Below, one piece after another: positions 46,339 through 56,200 of a DNA stretch of 64,000 nucleotides; position 1 is the first letter of the stretch, and each line of letters starts with the position of its first letter. The stretch is from assembly GCA_934155625.1 (NCBI GenBank), contig CAKPHD010000001.1:4948-68947 (forward strand), given 5' to 3'. The DNA comes from an uncultured Clostridia bacterium. Lineage in GTDB: Bacteria; Bacillota; Clostridia; TANB77; CAG-508. The notes under the pieces were generated by a model that worked only from the letters and a program-made list of their open reading frames with translations, was not told where the DNA came from and made no database searches. The position numbers and the translations under genes were made by a program.

Positions 46339-47892
46339 TTATGACATTTTTTTCAATCTTAATAAAAATTCTATACATTCTGCCATTTTGCCTTTTCCAA
46401 AGTTTTTATCCAAGAAGTCTATGTATCCATCAATTTCATCTCTAATTAAAGCTAAGTTTAATCCTTCAAATTTTCTTAAAACTTTTTTAGCCATGAAATA
46501 ATCTACAGCTTCTGTTTCGTCTCCACCACAAGCTACATAAACAGGTACGAATTTTCTCATATGTTTTACAATACGGTTACCAAAAGCAACTCTGAAGTGC
46601 TTAATTGTATAGTTATCCATGTCATCAATTTTCTTTAAAGTAGCTGGTGAAATTGCATAATCTACCATAGCTTTTTCGAATAATCCATTTAAGTATGAAT
46701 AATTTACATCAAGTGCATCAACATCATCTGGCTCAAATGCAATACCCTTTTCGTTGATATCTATAGGCATAGCTCTATCGTATACCTTATCTGTTACCAT
46801 GAATGTAGAGTCGTCGTTGTTGATTGTTCCGATATACCAAGCATTTGGTGGAATTTGTAATTTTCCTCTTATTAATTTTTTGGGGTCTGTTGGCCATGAG
46901 CTTTGTACAACTTCAATCTTCCAATCCTTTGTGCTGTGCATTTCTAGGATTGATAACATTTCTGCAAAATAGTACTCAACACGCGCTAAGTTCATCTCGT
47001 CTAGGATTACTGTAAATATTTCATCCGTATATCCAGCTTCATATAAATATGCTAAGAAGTCTGTCTCGTTAAACTTTTTAGTGAATTCGTTTAAGTACCC
47101 AAATATATCTGTTCTATCTCTCCAAGAGGGCTGTACTGAAGCTACACAAGATGGGTGTTTTACAAAGTTACCCCAAGCAAGTGATATAGAGGTCTTACCT
47201 GTACCAGAGATACCCTGTAGGATAACTAGCTTTGTTGAAGCTATAGCTGATACGAATAATCTTATCATCTTTTCACTATAATACAATTTTAATTTACTTG
47301 CAGCAAAATTTCTGAATTTATAACAAAATTCTGGTAAAGTAAATGAATTGTGATAATCTTTTTGCTTATATTTTGCATATTCTTGATCTATTAATGTTAA
47401 TTTAGAGAATCTGCTTTGGCTATTAGGGTCAATTTGTTCTTCATTATTTTCTTGTGATTGAGCAGCAGCATATGCAGCTCTATCAGCACCTGTACTTATT
47501 CCATTTGGATTAACACCTAATTCTGGAGTCTTCATAGATAATAATTTTAATTTTTCATCTACAAGCTCTTCCACTTGATCATTTAAAGTATCAATTTGTT
47601 TTAATAATTCTTCTTGGTCAATAATTTTCTTTCTCCATTTCATATGTTTCTTTAAGAAAAATACAATTATTCCAACTATACTTCCAATAACTACAAGCAT
47701 ACAAATAATAGCCAATCCTGTCAAAAACCATTCTGACATCTTAAAATCATTTGCATAATTTTGAATTATCAAATAATATTCTGGTACATTAAATATATTT
47801 AAAATACCTTTCCATAGTCCTCCAAATATCTCTCCAAAACCTGAAAAGAATTGGTGTAAAAACTCAAATAAAAATCTTCCGTATGTTTCCAT
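46339..47892 (-). CDS. membrane-anchored McrB-like AAA+ ATPase
   Basis: A 517-residue protein. An N-terminal membrane helix (about 55-80, WFLTGLAIICMLVVIGSIVG) is followed by a coiled coil (about 92-118). The AAA+ domain has Walker A GISGTGKTS (227-235), VQPSWRDRTDIFGY, Walker B VILDEMN (295-301), NLARVEYYFAE, sensor TINNDDST (356-363) and DKVYDRA (368-374). These are McrB-family hallmarks. McrB normally serves in DNA restriction, but the membrane anchor and surface-locus setting suggest a role in export or assembly instead. Confidence 0.82.
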   Translation of the reverse strand: METYGRFLFEFLHQFFSGFGEIFGGLWKGILNIFNVPEYYLIIQNYANDFKMSEWFLTGLAIICMLVVIGSIVGIIVFFLKKHMKWRKKIIDQEELLKQIDTLNDQVEELVDEKLKLLSMKTPELGVNPNGISTGADRAAYAAAQSQENNEEQIDPNSQSRFSKLTLIDQEYAKYKQKDYHNSFTLPEFCYKFRNFAASKLKLYYSEKMIRLFVSAIASTKLVILQGISGTGKTSISLAWGNFVKHPSCVASVQPSWRDRTDIFGYLNEFTKKFNETDFLAYLYEAGYTDEIFTVILDEMNLARVEYYFAEMLSILEMHSTKDWKIEVVQSSWPTDPKKLIRGKLQIPPNAWYIGTINNDDSTFMVTDKVYDRAMPIDINEKGIAFEPDDVDALDVNYSYLNGLFEKAMVDYAISPATLKKIDDMDNYTIKHFRVAFGNRIVKHMRKFVPVYVACGGDETEAVDYFMAKKVLRKFEGLNLALIRDEIDGYIDFLDKNFGKGKMAECIEFLLRLKKMS

Positions 47893-47895
47893 ATT

Positions 47896-48936
47896 TTATT
47901 TCATCCTTTCGACAATTACATCATCACGTTTGATTTCTTTGTACAATTTTAAATCATTTGGTACAATAACTAATTTAAACATCCTTAATTTTTCTACATC
48001 ATCTGCACTCTTTAAAGTGTCATCTAATGTAATTACAAAATTATAACCTTTTTTTATGTATTCAAGCACACTTTTTTGATTTTTTATATAATCTGCATAT
48101 GTAATATTTAAAATAATTTTTTCTTGTAAAGCTTGATTTCCAATTAAAGATAAAATTCCATTTAATTTCTGTTTCTTTTTAAATAAAGAACTTTCAAATT
48201 CAGCTATATAAGTATCTTTAAAATTCCCATTAATAATATCTCTAATTGCAACTGTACTTAATAATATATATTCAATTTGCAATTTATCTTCTGCAATTAT
48301 TCCTTCAGTAAAAACCTTTTCTATTGCAGAATCACTGTATTGCATTGGCATTTTTATATTATGATTTAAATAAACATAATACATTTCTTCGTTAAACTCG
48401 GTATTTTCAAACTCTAATGAAAATTCATCTGTATCAAATTTATCTAAATACACATCTTTTTCAATCATATCATTTTTTACTTCTTTATAAAGCTGTTCTT
48501 CTATGTCTTTTGGCTTTTTTACTTCATAATATGATTCTATTAATTCTAAGATTTTTTTGATAATTTCATGTAAACTATCAATTGTCTTAAAATTTTCAAT
48601 ATTTCTTACATTGTCAAAAAATAACACATATCCAAAAACTTCTTTAATAATGTGAATTAAATTCAATTTAGCTTGCTTTTCATCTAAAGTCTCAGACTCT
48701 TCTTCACATTTTTCCATTAAAATATCTTCTTTATATTCTAATTCATCTAATATTCTCAAATAAAACGCCCTAGCTGGCTTGTCTGTATTTCTTATATTAT
48801 AATATCTAGCATTTATATATGTTTTTAAATATTCATTAACTAATTCTTCATTATAATTTGTGTTAAATATAATTTTCATATATTTTTTTATTTTTTTCTC
48901 TGTAAAATTCAAATATGTATCCATTAAATTGTTCAT
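47896..48936 (-). CDS. helical protein of the AAA+ module, unknown function
   Basis: A 346-residue soluble acidic protein, mainly helical, starting MNNLMDTYLNFTEKKIKKYM and ending FKLVIVPNDLKLYKEIKRDD. It lies 3 bases before the ATPase gene, so both are translated together. No domain is recognised. Position suggests a partner of the membrane ATPase. A repeat cluster (48952-49020) separates this three-gene module from the upstream peptidase-substrate genes. Confidence 0.6.
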   Translation of the reverse strand: MNNLMDTYLNFTEKKIKKYMKIIFNTNYNEELVNEYLKTYINARYYNIRNTDKPARAFYLRILDELEYKEDILMEKCEEESETLDEKQAKLNLIHIIKEVFGYVLFFDNVRNIENFKTIDSLHEIIKKILELIESYYEVKKPKDIEEQLYKEVKNDMIEKDVYLDKFDTDEFSLEFENTEFNEEMYYVYLNHNIKMPMQYSDSAIEKVFTEGIIAEDKLQIEYILLSTVAIRDIINGNFKDTYIAEFESSLFKKKQKLNGILSLIGNQALQEKIILNITYADYIKNQKSVLEYIKKGYNFVITLDDTLKSADDVEKLRMFKLVIVPNDLKLYKEIKRDDVIVERMK

Positions 48937-48951
48937 TTTCTGCCCCTTTCG

Positions 48952-49020
48952 ATGGGACCGCTGGGACCGGTTCTTTGCGGTACCTTTTTGGTACTTTGGG
49001 GACCGGTTCTTTGCGGTACC
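48952..49020. repeat. two copies of the dispersed repeat between the AAA+ module and the 49020 gene
   Basis: Two units with GGGACCGGTTCTTTGCGGTACC. The end of the second provides the base next to, and part of, the TAG stop of the 49020 gene. Confidence 0.92.
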
Positions 49021-49604
49021 TATTCTACAATTTGTTTTGCATTTATGTCTAATTTTATATATTCCATTATATCTGCATATTCTTCATATAAATAATTTTC
49101 TTTTGGAAATTTTACTTTTATAACAAAGCTATCAGTTTCATCTACTCCTTGTTTCATTTGGTTCTCATCTAATGATATCTTTTTATAATATGTTCCATCA
49201 TCATCTGTAATTATTTCTTGTTGAGCATTTAAAATTTGGCCATTTTTTACAATTTGATATTCTAATGGTAAATTAGTTGTCATTGTAAGTGTAATTCCAT
49301 ATTCTAAATCAGTTTCTGCTCTTTTACTAATATTTCCATCTTCTTCTTTTTTAAAATTTGATACAGAAAATGTATAATCAAATGAATTATCTGATGGATA
49401 TACATCTTTTATTACAATTTTTCCTGTTTTAAAGTCATCATTTACTATCCAAAACGCAACATCTAGGTCTTTATCTGATGTTGCTGTTGTTTCATATTTA
49501 GCTAATGTTCTTCTTATAAGAATTATTGCTATTATTATTATCGCTATTAATAAAAGTACTAAAAGACTTTTTTTAACTTTCTTTTTATCAAACATTTTCA
49601 TCAC
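49020..49604 (-). CDS. SipW-dependent exported protein (AxY type)
   Basis: A 194-residue protein. A basic start (MMKMFDKKKVKK) and hydrophobic segment lead to IRRTLAKYETTATSDKDLDV, then AFWIVNDD. The layout equals the 43970 and 50096 proteins. The mature domain is beta-rich and acidic. The start overlaps the upstream peptidase gene by 17 bases. The TAG stop overlaps the repeat cluster. Confidence 0.75.
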   Translation of the reverse strand: MMKMFDKKKVKKSLLVLLLIAIIIIAIILIRRTLAKYETTATSDKDLDVAFWIVNDDFKTGKIVIKDVYPSDNSFDYTFSVSNFKKEEDGNISKRAETDLEYGITLTMTTNLPLEYQIVKNGQILNAQQEIITDDDGTYYKKISLDENQMKQGVDETDSFVIKVKFPKENYLYEEYADIMEYIKLDINAKQIVE

Positions 49605-50112
49605 CTGTTTTCTCTTTGTATGAAACCAGTAATATAAATAAAATAACTGTTATACTAATTGGTATTATTACATGTACATCTGAAAATACTTTTTTCCATA
49701 TTTCAACATTATTCACAATAAAAACGGTTCTACCAATAACTTCATCTTTTTTTATAGGCTCATCATATGTATTATTAAAGTCACCTTTTGCGATTATGGT
49801 ATCTCCATTTATATTTACTATTCTATGTGTAACTAACACATTTTCTTTTTGGTATGTTATAATATCATTTTCCTTTATTTCATCACCTATTTTGATTATT
49901 ACAATATCACCTTTTTCGATTGTTGGTGACATACTTCCAGTTTCTGTGCTAAGTACTGAATAGCCGAATATATCAATATATTGCTTGTGTTGTACATTTA
50001 ATTGAATAAATCCCCAAATAGCAATAATGGCAATGATTCCTAATATAAATATTATTAAATTTACTATAATTTTTTTTATAACTTCAAATACTTTATTATG
50101 CTTCATTGCCAA
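49588..50112 (-). CDS. SipW-type signal peptidase I
   Basis: A 174-residue, compact ER-type signal peptidase. Ser60 is in STETGSMSPTIEKGDIV and His96 in NVLVTHRIVNI. The C-terminal helix ends VSYKEKTGDENV. Start may be Met1 or Met3. It overlaps the upstream substrate (50096) and the downstream substrate (49020) by 17 bases each, so it is translationally coupled on both sides. Confidence 0.9.
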   Translation of the reverse strand: MAMKHNKVFEVIKKIIVNLIIFILGIIAIIAIWGFIQLNVQHKQYIDIFGYSVLSTETGSMSPTIEKGDIVIIKIGDEIKENDIITYQKENVLVTHRIVNINGDTIIAKGDFNNTYDEPIKKDEVIGRTVFIVNNVEIWKKVFSDVHVIIPISITVILFILLVSYKEKTGDENV

Positions 50113-50737
50113 TCCTTTCTCCTGTATATTGCTTAAAGTTTATCTCTAGAGGTATAGATATTTTTGCATTTTCAGTTTGTCCCAATTCTGAATCTGTTGC
50201 ATTATTTTCTTCAACATTTGCCCACTCAAAATATAATCTGACATAATTTAGATATTTGTCATTTATTTTTGATATTGGAATTACTGCTTGATGTTGGTGT
50301 TCAGCCAATACAGTATTAATTTCTGTATTAGTAATTTGCTCTGTTCCTCCATCTTTTTTGAAATAATTTTCTACTTTAACTAAATTCATTTTTGCAGTTT
50401 TGACATCATCTAATTTTAGATTAAGTGTATATAGAATAGACACATCTGTATTTGTTGGATCTATTAGTATATCAAAATATGCTTGTGTTCCAGGTGCTAC
50501 TTTTTGACTTTTTACACGGGCAGAATCAATGTATGTTAAATTGTCTTCTGTCATTGTAAAAGTTGCATTTTCTCCACCATTAGATATATCTACTCCATTT
50601 ACTTTTATAGCCCATACACCTAATAAATTGGTATAATCTCCTTGTAGTTGGTCTTTGTATAATGCATACATATTTGCTATTTGGAACAAAGATATAATTA
50701 ACATTATTAATACTAAAACTGTTAATAATTTCTTCAT
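50096..50737 (-). CDS. SipW-dependent exported protein (AxY type)
   Basis: A 213-residue protein. The signal ends FQIANMYALYKDQLQGDYTN, then GVWAIKVNGVD, the AxY plus Trp-x-IKVN layout. The mature domain is beta-rich (DPTNTDVSILYTLNLKLDD) and ends IPLEINFKQYTGERIGNEA. It follows the inactive-looking peptidase (50738) without a gap and overlaps the active one (49588) by 17 bases. 49588 is the likely processing enzyme. Confidence 0.75.
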   Translation of the reverse strand: MKKLLTVLVLIMLIISLFQIANMYALYKDQLQGDYTNLLGVWAIKVNGVDISNGGENATFTMTEDNLTYIDSARVKSQKVAPGTQAYFDILIDPTNTDVSILYTLNLKLDDVKTAKMNLVKVENYFKKDGGTEQITNTEINTVLAEHQHQAVIPISKINDKYLNYVRLYFEWANVEENNATDSELGQTENAKISIPLEINFKQYTGERIGNEA

Positions 50738-51565
50738 TTATTTTTCCTCTTTTGCAGATTTTGTTGTTTTGGTTGTTTTTGTTGTAGCCTTTTTAGGCTT
50801 TGCTGTAGTTGCTGATTTTGTAGTTGTTGTCTTTTTTGCAGTTGTCTTTTTTGCTGATGTTTTTGAAGTTGTACTTGCTTTTTTTGTAGTTGCTGTTTTT
50901 GATGTAGGAGCTTTCTTTGTTGTAGTTTTCTTTGCTGGAGCTTTTTTTACAACTTTTACTTCTTGAACCTCTTCTTCATCTTCTGTTTCTTCGTCTTCAG
51001 AATCATCTTCATATTCTACTTCTACAGCTTCTTTTTCACGTTTCTTTTTCTTATCTCCAAGATATTTAATTTCCATTACTAAATCAAATACTTCTTGTAA
51101 GAATAGTAATAAAGAAACAATTACTACGCAGAACAAGTATCCCCATTTAGATTCTAATAAGTTTAAAATATATCCCCATCCTTCTATAACTACTGTATCA
51201 CTTGTTTTTCCTATAAAATAGTCATTTGCATAACTTTCTTCATTTTCAACAGCATAAATTATATGGCTTCCTTGTTGTGTTTTTTCTTGTAAAGTTCTAC
51301 TTACAACTTCATATTGTTGGCTATTAATTACTTTATATAGTAATATTTCATCTCCACTTTTAACATTTCTGTCATTTGTTTTTTTGATTAATAATATAGA
51401 TCCTTGTTTATATTCAGGTTCTAATGAATCATCTTTTACTATATAAACAGTATATCCTCCTAATTCACTATTATTATAGTCATTATATGACAATAACAAT
51501 ACTGTAACTGTAATTGCAATTATGGCATATAACACAAATAATATACTACCTAATGCTTTTTTCAT
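50738..51565 (-). CDS. signal-peptidase-like protein lacking the catalytic His, with Lys/Thr/Ala-rich tail
   Basis: A 275-residue protein with the peptidase layout: N-terminal helix, YIVKDDSLEPEYKQGSIL (Ser47 at the nucleophile position), and a second helix near 140-165. Where the other four have HR or HS, this has EVVSRTL, so the catalytic His is replaced by Ser. After an acidic stretch the last ~80 residues are a histone-H1-like tail (KKAPAKKTTTKKAPTSKTAT). It may be a regulator or scaffold rather than an enzyme. Confidence 0.72.
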   Translation of the reverse strand: MKKALGSILFVLYAIIAITVTVLLLSYNDYNNSELGGYTVYIVKDDSLEPEYKQGSILLIKKTNDRNVKSGDEILLYKVINSQQYEVVSRTLQEKTQQGSHIIYAVENEESYANDYFIGKTSDTVVIEGWGYILNLLESKWGYLFCVVIVSLLLFLQEVFDLVMEIKYLGDKKKKREKEAVEVEYEDDSEDEETEDEEEVQEVKVVKKAPAKKTTTKKAPTSKTATTKKASTTSKTSAKKTTAKKTTTTKSATTAKPKKATTKTTKTTKSAKEEK

Positions 51566-51602
51566 ATTTATTCTCCCTTTCTTTTGTCTATTATGTTTTT
51601 TA

Positions 51603-52064
51603 CTACTCTTGTCCTTGATCTTGTTCTTGTATTGGTTCTAATTTTATTCTTTGTGTAGCTGTCATATTTCCTTTGTAGATTACACTAATTTCACATTCTT
51701 CTCCAACGTCTAAATCTGTATTTGTTCCTGTTCTCATTTGTCCTAATACATTTTCGTCACCATCAATTAATATAGCATTAAATTCTTCATCTGCAACTTT
51801 TTTAGAAGTATTATTAATTATTCTCATTGTTACCATTGTTCTGTCTTGATCTTTTAAATATTCCATATATATTTTTTGTGCATCCATTCCACTTTCTGTA
51901 GTTGTTTCTGGTAATGGAACCACTTGTTCTTCCTCTTGAGTAGAATCTTCTGTTTTGCCTTTTTTATTTTTATTTACTACAACAATAGTAATAATAACAA
52001 CAATTGCTATAATTATTGCAATAAATGTAATTAACATTTTTTTACCTTTTCTTACCTTTTTCAT
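51603..52064 (-). CDS. membrane-anchored FxLYD-like extracellular protein
   Basis: A 153-residue protein. A basic N-terminus and one helix (LITFIAIIIAIVVIITIVVV) are followed by an acidic linker (EDSTQEEEQVVPLPETTTES) and a small beta domain. RTMVTMRIINNTSKKVADEE and DVGEECEISVIYKG fit the FxLYD-type immunoglobulin-like fold. It has no cleavage motif and should stay in the membrane. It lies between the giant-protein genes and the peptidase cassettes. Confidence 0.55.
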   Translation of the reverse strand: MKKVRKGKKMLITFIAIIIAIVVIITIVVVNKNKKGKTEDSTQEEEQVVPLPETTTESGMDAQKIYMEYLKDQDRTMVTMRIINNTSKKVADEEFNAILIDGDENVLGQMRTGTNTDLDVGEECEISVIYKGNMTATQRIKLEPIQEQDQGQE

Positions 52065-52245
52065 CTTTTTCCTCCTTTTTATCTAATATATTTTATACCA
52101 TAACTTGTTTTAAAAGTCTATAGTTTTTATATAGTTTTTAACAAGAAATTTTTTTACATTTTTACTATTTATTGGAACCCTCAAAACACAAGTTATTTCT
52201 TGCATAAATTAGGTTCCATAAATATTTTTTATATTTAACTAGTAG

Positions 52246-53113
52246 TTATTTGTTTGTCACATTAACAACCGCATTCGCATCTCCGGAAGGATAAGTATAA
52301 TCTTTGGACATATCAACTTTATAAAATTTAATATACTGTGTAGACTCTTTATTCATATTAAAAGTATATTTTTTTACATACCCTTTCGAATCTGTTACTT
52401 CACTTCCTGCAACCCTGTTCACATAAGAATCATCTGCTAAATCAACTCTTACTACATCAGAATCAAACTCTATAGTTACAGGATTTCCACTATCTTGTGC
52501 ATTTACAACTTTTAGCACAGCATAATTTCTATTTGCAACATCATCTATAGTATAAGTATTAACAGTCTCCTGTTGCACCCTTAAAACAACCTCACAAGAA
52601 ATCTCTTTTTGATAAGGAACCTTAGTGCTAGCCTTAATCTTTACTCTAATAGTCTGATTTTTCTCAATTGGGCTTTTTGGAGTAACCATTACCATAACTT
52701 TACTAAGATTATTTACAACATCTCCTATTTTAGCATATATAACTCCAGTTGTAGAAGTAAGTCCATCAGCTGCATTAATACCGTAGAGTTACTTTATCAG
52801 CATCAGGAGTTTCGCAAGAAACTGAATAATCCAAATCATACTCCATTCTGCTTAAAGTATTAGCATAACTATATAAATCAAAGCTTATATTATATGTATC
52901 AACACCTCCCCAATCCTCATATTGATATGTTGGATTGTTAAGTGTCAATAAATTACTGGTAAAATAAAACTTTCTTGAAGTAAAATAAGCTTCTCTTATT
53001 CCATTATAAACATATCTTCCAAAAACTGATAATGTCACTATTATAATTAAAATAAATATTACTATAGCAATTTTAAATTTATTTAATTTTCTATGTCTTT
53101 TTGTTTTATTCAT
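52246..53113 (-). CDS. exported protein of the SipW locus, apparent +1 frameshift at CGG
   Basis: The first part (from ATG 53113) has a signal-anchor (FKIAIVIFILIIIVTLSVFG) and reads to VSCETPDADKVTL. The next in-frame codon is CGG (52783-52781) and a stop follows two codons later. Skipping the C continues GINAADGLTSTTGVIYAKIG without a stop to 52246, for 288 residues. The joined mature part is one beta-rich domain, so both halves belong together. The context CTA-C-GGTAT is nearly the same as in bofA. It is programmed shifting, mutation or sequence error. Confidence 0.75.
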
Positions 53114-53132
53114 TAGTTAATTAATCCTTTCT

Positions 53133-53214
53133 GGTACCGTTGGTGGTACCGTTGGGACCGGTTCTTTGCGGTACCAAAAATATGGTACCGTTGGGACCGG
53201 TTCTCATCGGTTCC
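53133..53214. repeat. dispersed repeat cluster between the giant-protein gene and the 53113 gene
   Basis: A short fragment (GGTACCGTTG) followed by two units carrying GGGACCGGTTC, bordered by GGTACC and GGTTCC. It ends one base before the stop codon of the giant gene. Confidence 0.92.
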
Positions 53215-53215
53215 A

Positions 53216-56200
53216 TTAAGGCGTAACTATAAATGTTTTCTTCAATGTTTGTACTAATGTGTTATTATAATATGCCTTAAATACTATCTTGTATTCTCCT
53301 GTAATTATACCGTCTTTTATAGCATTTGCAAAATCTATTGTCTCTATGTTTTCTCCATCATCTGATGCTGAATGTGATTTTTTATCCATAATGATATATT
53401 CTTTGCTTCCTTCTGCAGTTACCAAATCTTGACCTGTATATTCTTCTGGAGTTTTCCACTCAGTTCCTTTTATATTTTGTAAATAATCTTTTAAATCTAC
53501 TTGAGTATAATGTATTCCATTATAACTATTTGTTCCGTCTTCTGCAGTTGTATAAGTAGCATCACGTTTATATAATTCAACTCTTATATTTGTTTCTTCT
53601 GAAGGTTCTCCAACTTTAACTGTATAGTCAATTCCTTTTCCTCCATTTAGATTCAATTTAGTTTCCTTATTTACTATTGTGTTGCCTTGTTCTGAGTCTA
53701 TTCCTAATCCAGCCGCACTTACATTTTTATTAATAAATGTTATATTTATTTCTTTTTCTTGTAATACTTCGCCATTATAGTAGCTTCCATCATTTGATGC
53801 GAAGAAATATATTTTAGCTTTGTATTGTCCAGCTGGTACATTGCTTTGACTTAGTGTTAATGTGTACTTATCATGTATACTAGATAATCCGTCTGCAAGT
53901 GGAATTCTTATTACTCCATCTATTCCTGCAGAGTAAACTGATGAATCAGCCGTATCTATAAGTTTTAGATTTTGTAATTCTGGAGCTTTTACTCTCTCTC
54001 CACTTTCATGTACAATTTCTACTGCCATACCAATCTTCTTGTTATAATATTTTGTATCTCTAATATTTGAACCATCTGTTGCATTTTGTTCTATTACAGA
54101 ACCATCAAATGTAAATGGAATTGATAAGTCTTCAAATACTGAATATGATGTTTTACCATCATCTGTAACAACTGATTCTGACATTATTGCATTTTTATTA
54201 TATAAGTTATATTTTCTGTCTTCATCACCATTGTTGTATTTTCTTGCACCTGATGAATTTCTTAATTCTAGATATGTTTGTTCAGCTAATTTTTCAGTAT
54301 TTAAATTAGAATTACTGAAGTCTATTGAAACATCATATTTTTCTAATACATATCCGCTTCCGCTTGAATCTGTATGATAATATTTGCTATTATCATTTGA
54401 ATACTTACTACTTGTGCTTGTTCCACCCATATCTACGAACTTAGATAATTTGTACAAATATCTTGTACTTCCAGAAGCATTATCTGTTGCATCATAATCT
54501 GTATCACTAGCAACTTGATAATGGTAAACTTTATTTACATTATCACCTTGACCATAATCTCTTACAGTAATATTTGTTCCTGTAGGTAATGGTGTAGATG
54601 TTGATAATACTCTGTAATCACCTGATGCATAAATATTTGATTGTGCTCCAAGTCCAGCTTTGTATAATACATATGTCATATTTACAGAACTATCTGTTGT
54701 GTAATTTAACTCTGTATTTGTACTATCTGTAAATCTTGGAATATAGCTTGCACTATTAGTTTTATTCAAATCTTCGTATAGAGATTGAATATTAACTGCT
54801 ATAACAACTTTAAATGTATTTCCAACACTTGCATCTTCACCTGTTCTAGCTTTTCCTGTTAATACAATATTTATATTTCCTAAATCTTTAGTCTCAGAAA
54901 CATTAACTGAATTGAATAACTTAAAGATTATTGAGCCTGGGTCAGAAGAATTATCAGTTCTATAAACTGTGTCTCCATCAAATGAACCATCAGAATTTGT
55001 ATAAATATTTGTAGTTCCAGATTTCATCCATCCAGATTTAGATGTTTGCATTGTTAATGCAAAAGTATTATTAGCATTTTCGCTATATGTTGGTACAGAT
55101 AATTTATCTATTAAATTTGTACCTGTATCAAATGCGTTTGTGCTTACTCTATCAACTGTAAATGTTGTCTCATTGTAAGAAACACTATCAACAAATTGTT
55201 TAAAGTTAAGTTCTAAGTCTGCCATTGAATATGTTGAATATGTTGATGCAATTAATGATGTATTGTAATTTACTATATCAGCTCCTATAATCCAATCATA
55301 ATATGTTCCATGGTCTGTAACATCTATAACTTGAGGTACTGCACTTGAACCAGTAACAACATTTGTATAGAATCCATCAACTGTAATATCATGTTTTGAT
55401 TTATGTCTTCCTTCTATATAAGTACCATTTGCAAACATGTTAGTTGTAGCTGCTCCAGAATAATTTGGTGCATATATATCATACTCTTTAGTTCCTGTAG
55501 AACGATTTGTTCTGTACATTCCGAAGAATGCCATACCGCTTACATTTCCCCAAATATCTTGGTTAGACATATCGGCCAATTCGCCTTCTTGTTTTGCAAA
55601 GATTAAGTTTACACCTTCATAAGTATATAATCTATTATCAACATTTTTTGTAACTTTGCCATCAGCAATAGTTGCCGTAGCTTTTGTAGTTGAACCATCT
55701 ATAGTTACTAAACTCTCGAATCCTCCAACCATGTTGAATCCTTTTTGAGTATATAATGTTGAATTATCAATTAAAGCTAAACCATTTGTAATTCTATTTA
55801 AAGTATAACTTGTTTTCTTGTAGTAATTGTATTCATCTTGAGCACCTGTTAATTCTAAATATGAATTTTGAATAGATACTTTACCTGTTCTTTGAATAGA
55901 TGTCATCTTATAAGAACCTGATGAACTTCCAAAGTCTTTTATCATAACTGTTGAATTATCTTTTGAACCTGTTGAAGCATAATTTGTTCCTTTTCCAGCT
56001 CCAAAAATATTTCCAGTAAATGATATTGGAGAATCTGTTCCATTATCTAATGTAATATGTGTTTCTCCTTGTACAGTATTAGTAGAGTAATTTGTACTTG
56101 TTGAATCACCAGCACCATAGATATTACCTCCAATAGAGATATTTCCAGCTGTTAGTGTATTATCTGTTATTGCATCTTTACCAATGTTAATATTTGTAGT

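Noticed and set aside
52173..52218. TGGAACC ... GGTTCCA inverted repeat
   Set aside because: Only 7 paired bases with a 32-base loop and no T run; too weak to call as a structured RNA or terminator.
53216..53260. Sortase or membrane anchor at the end of the giant protein
   Set aside because: The C-terminus reads KKTFIVTP with no LPxTG, hydrophobic helix or basic tail.
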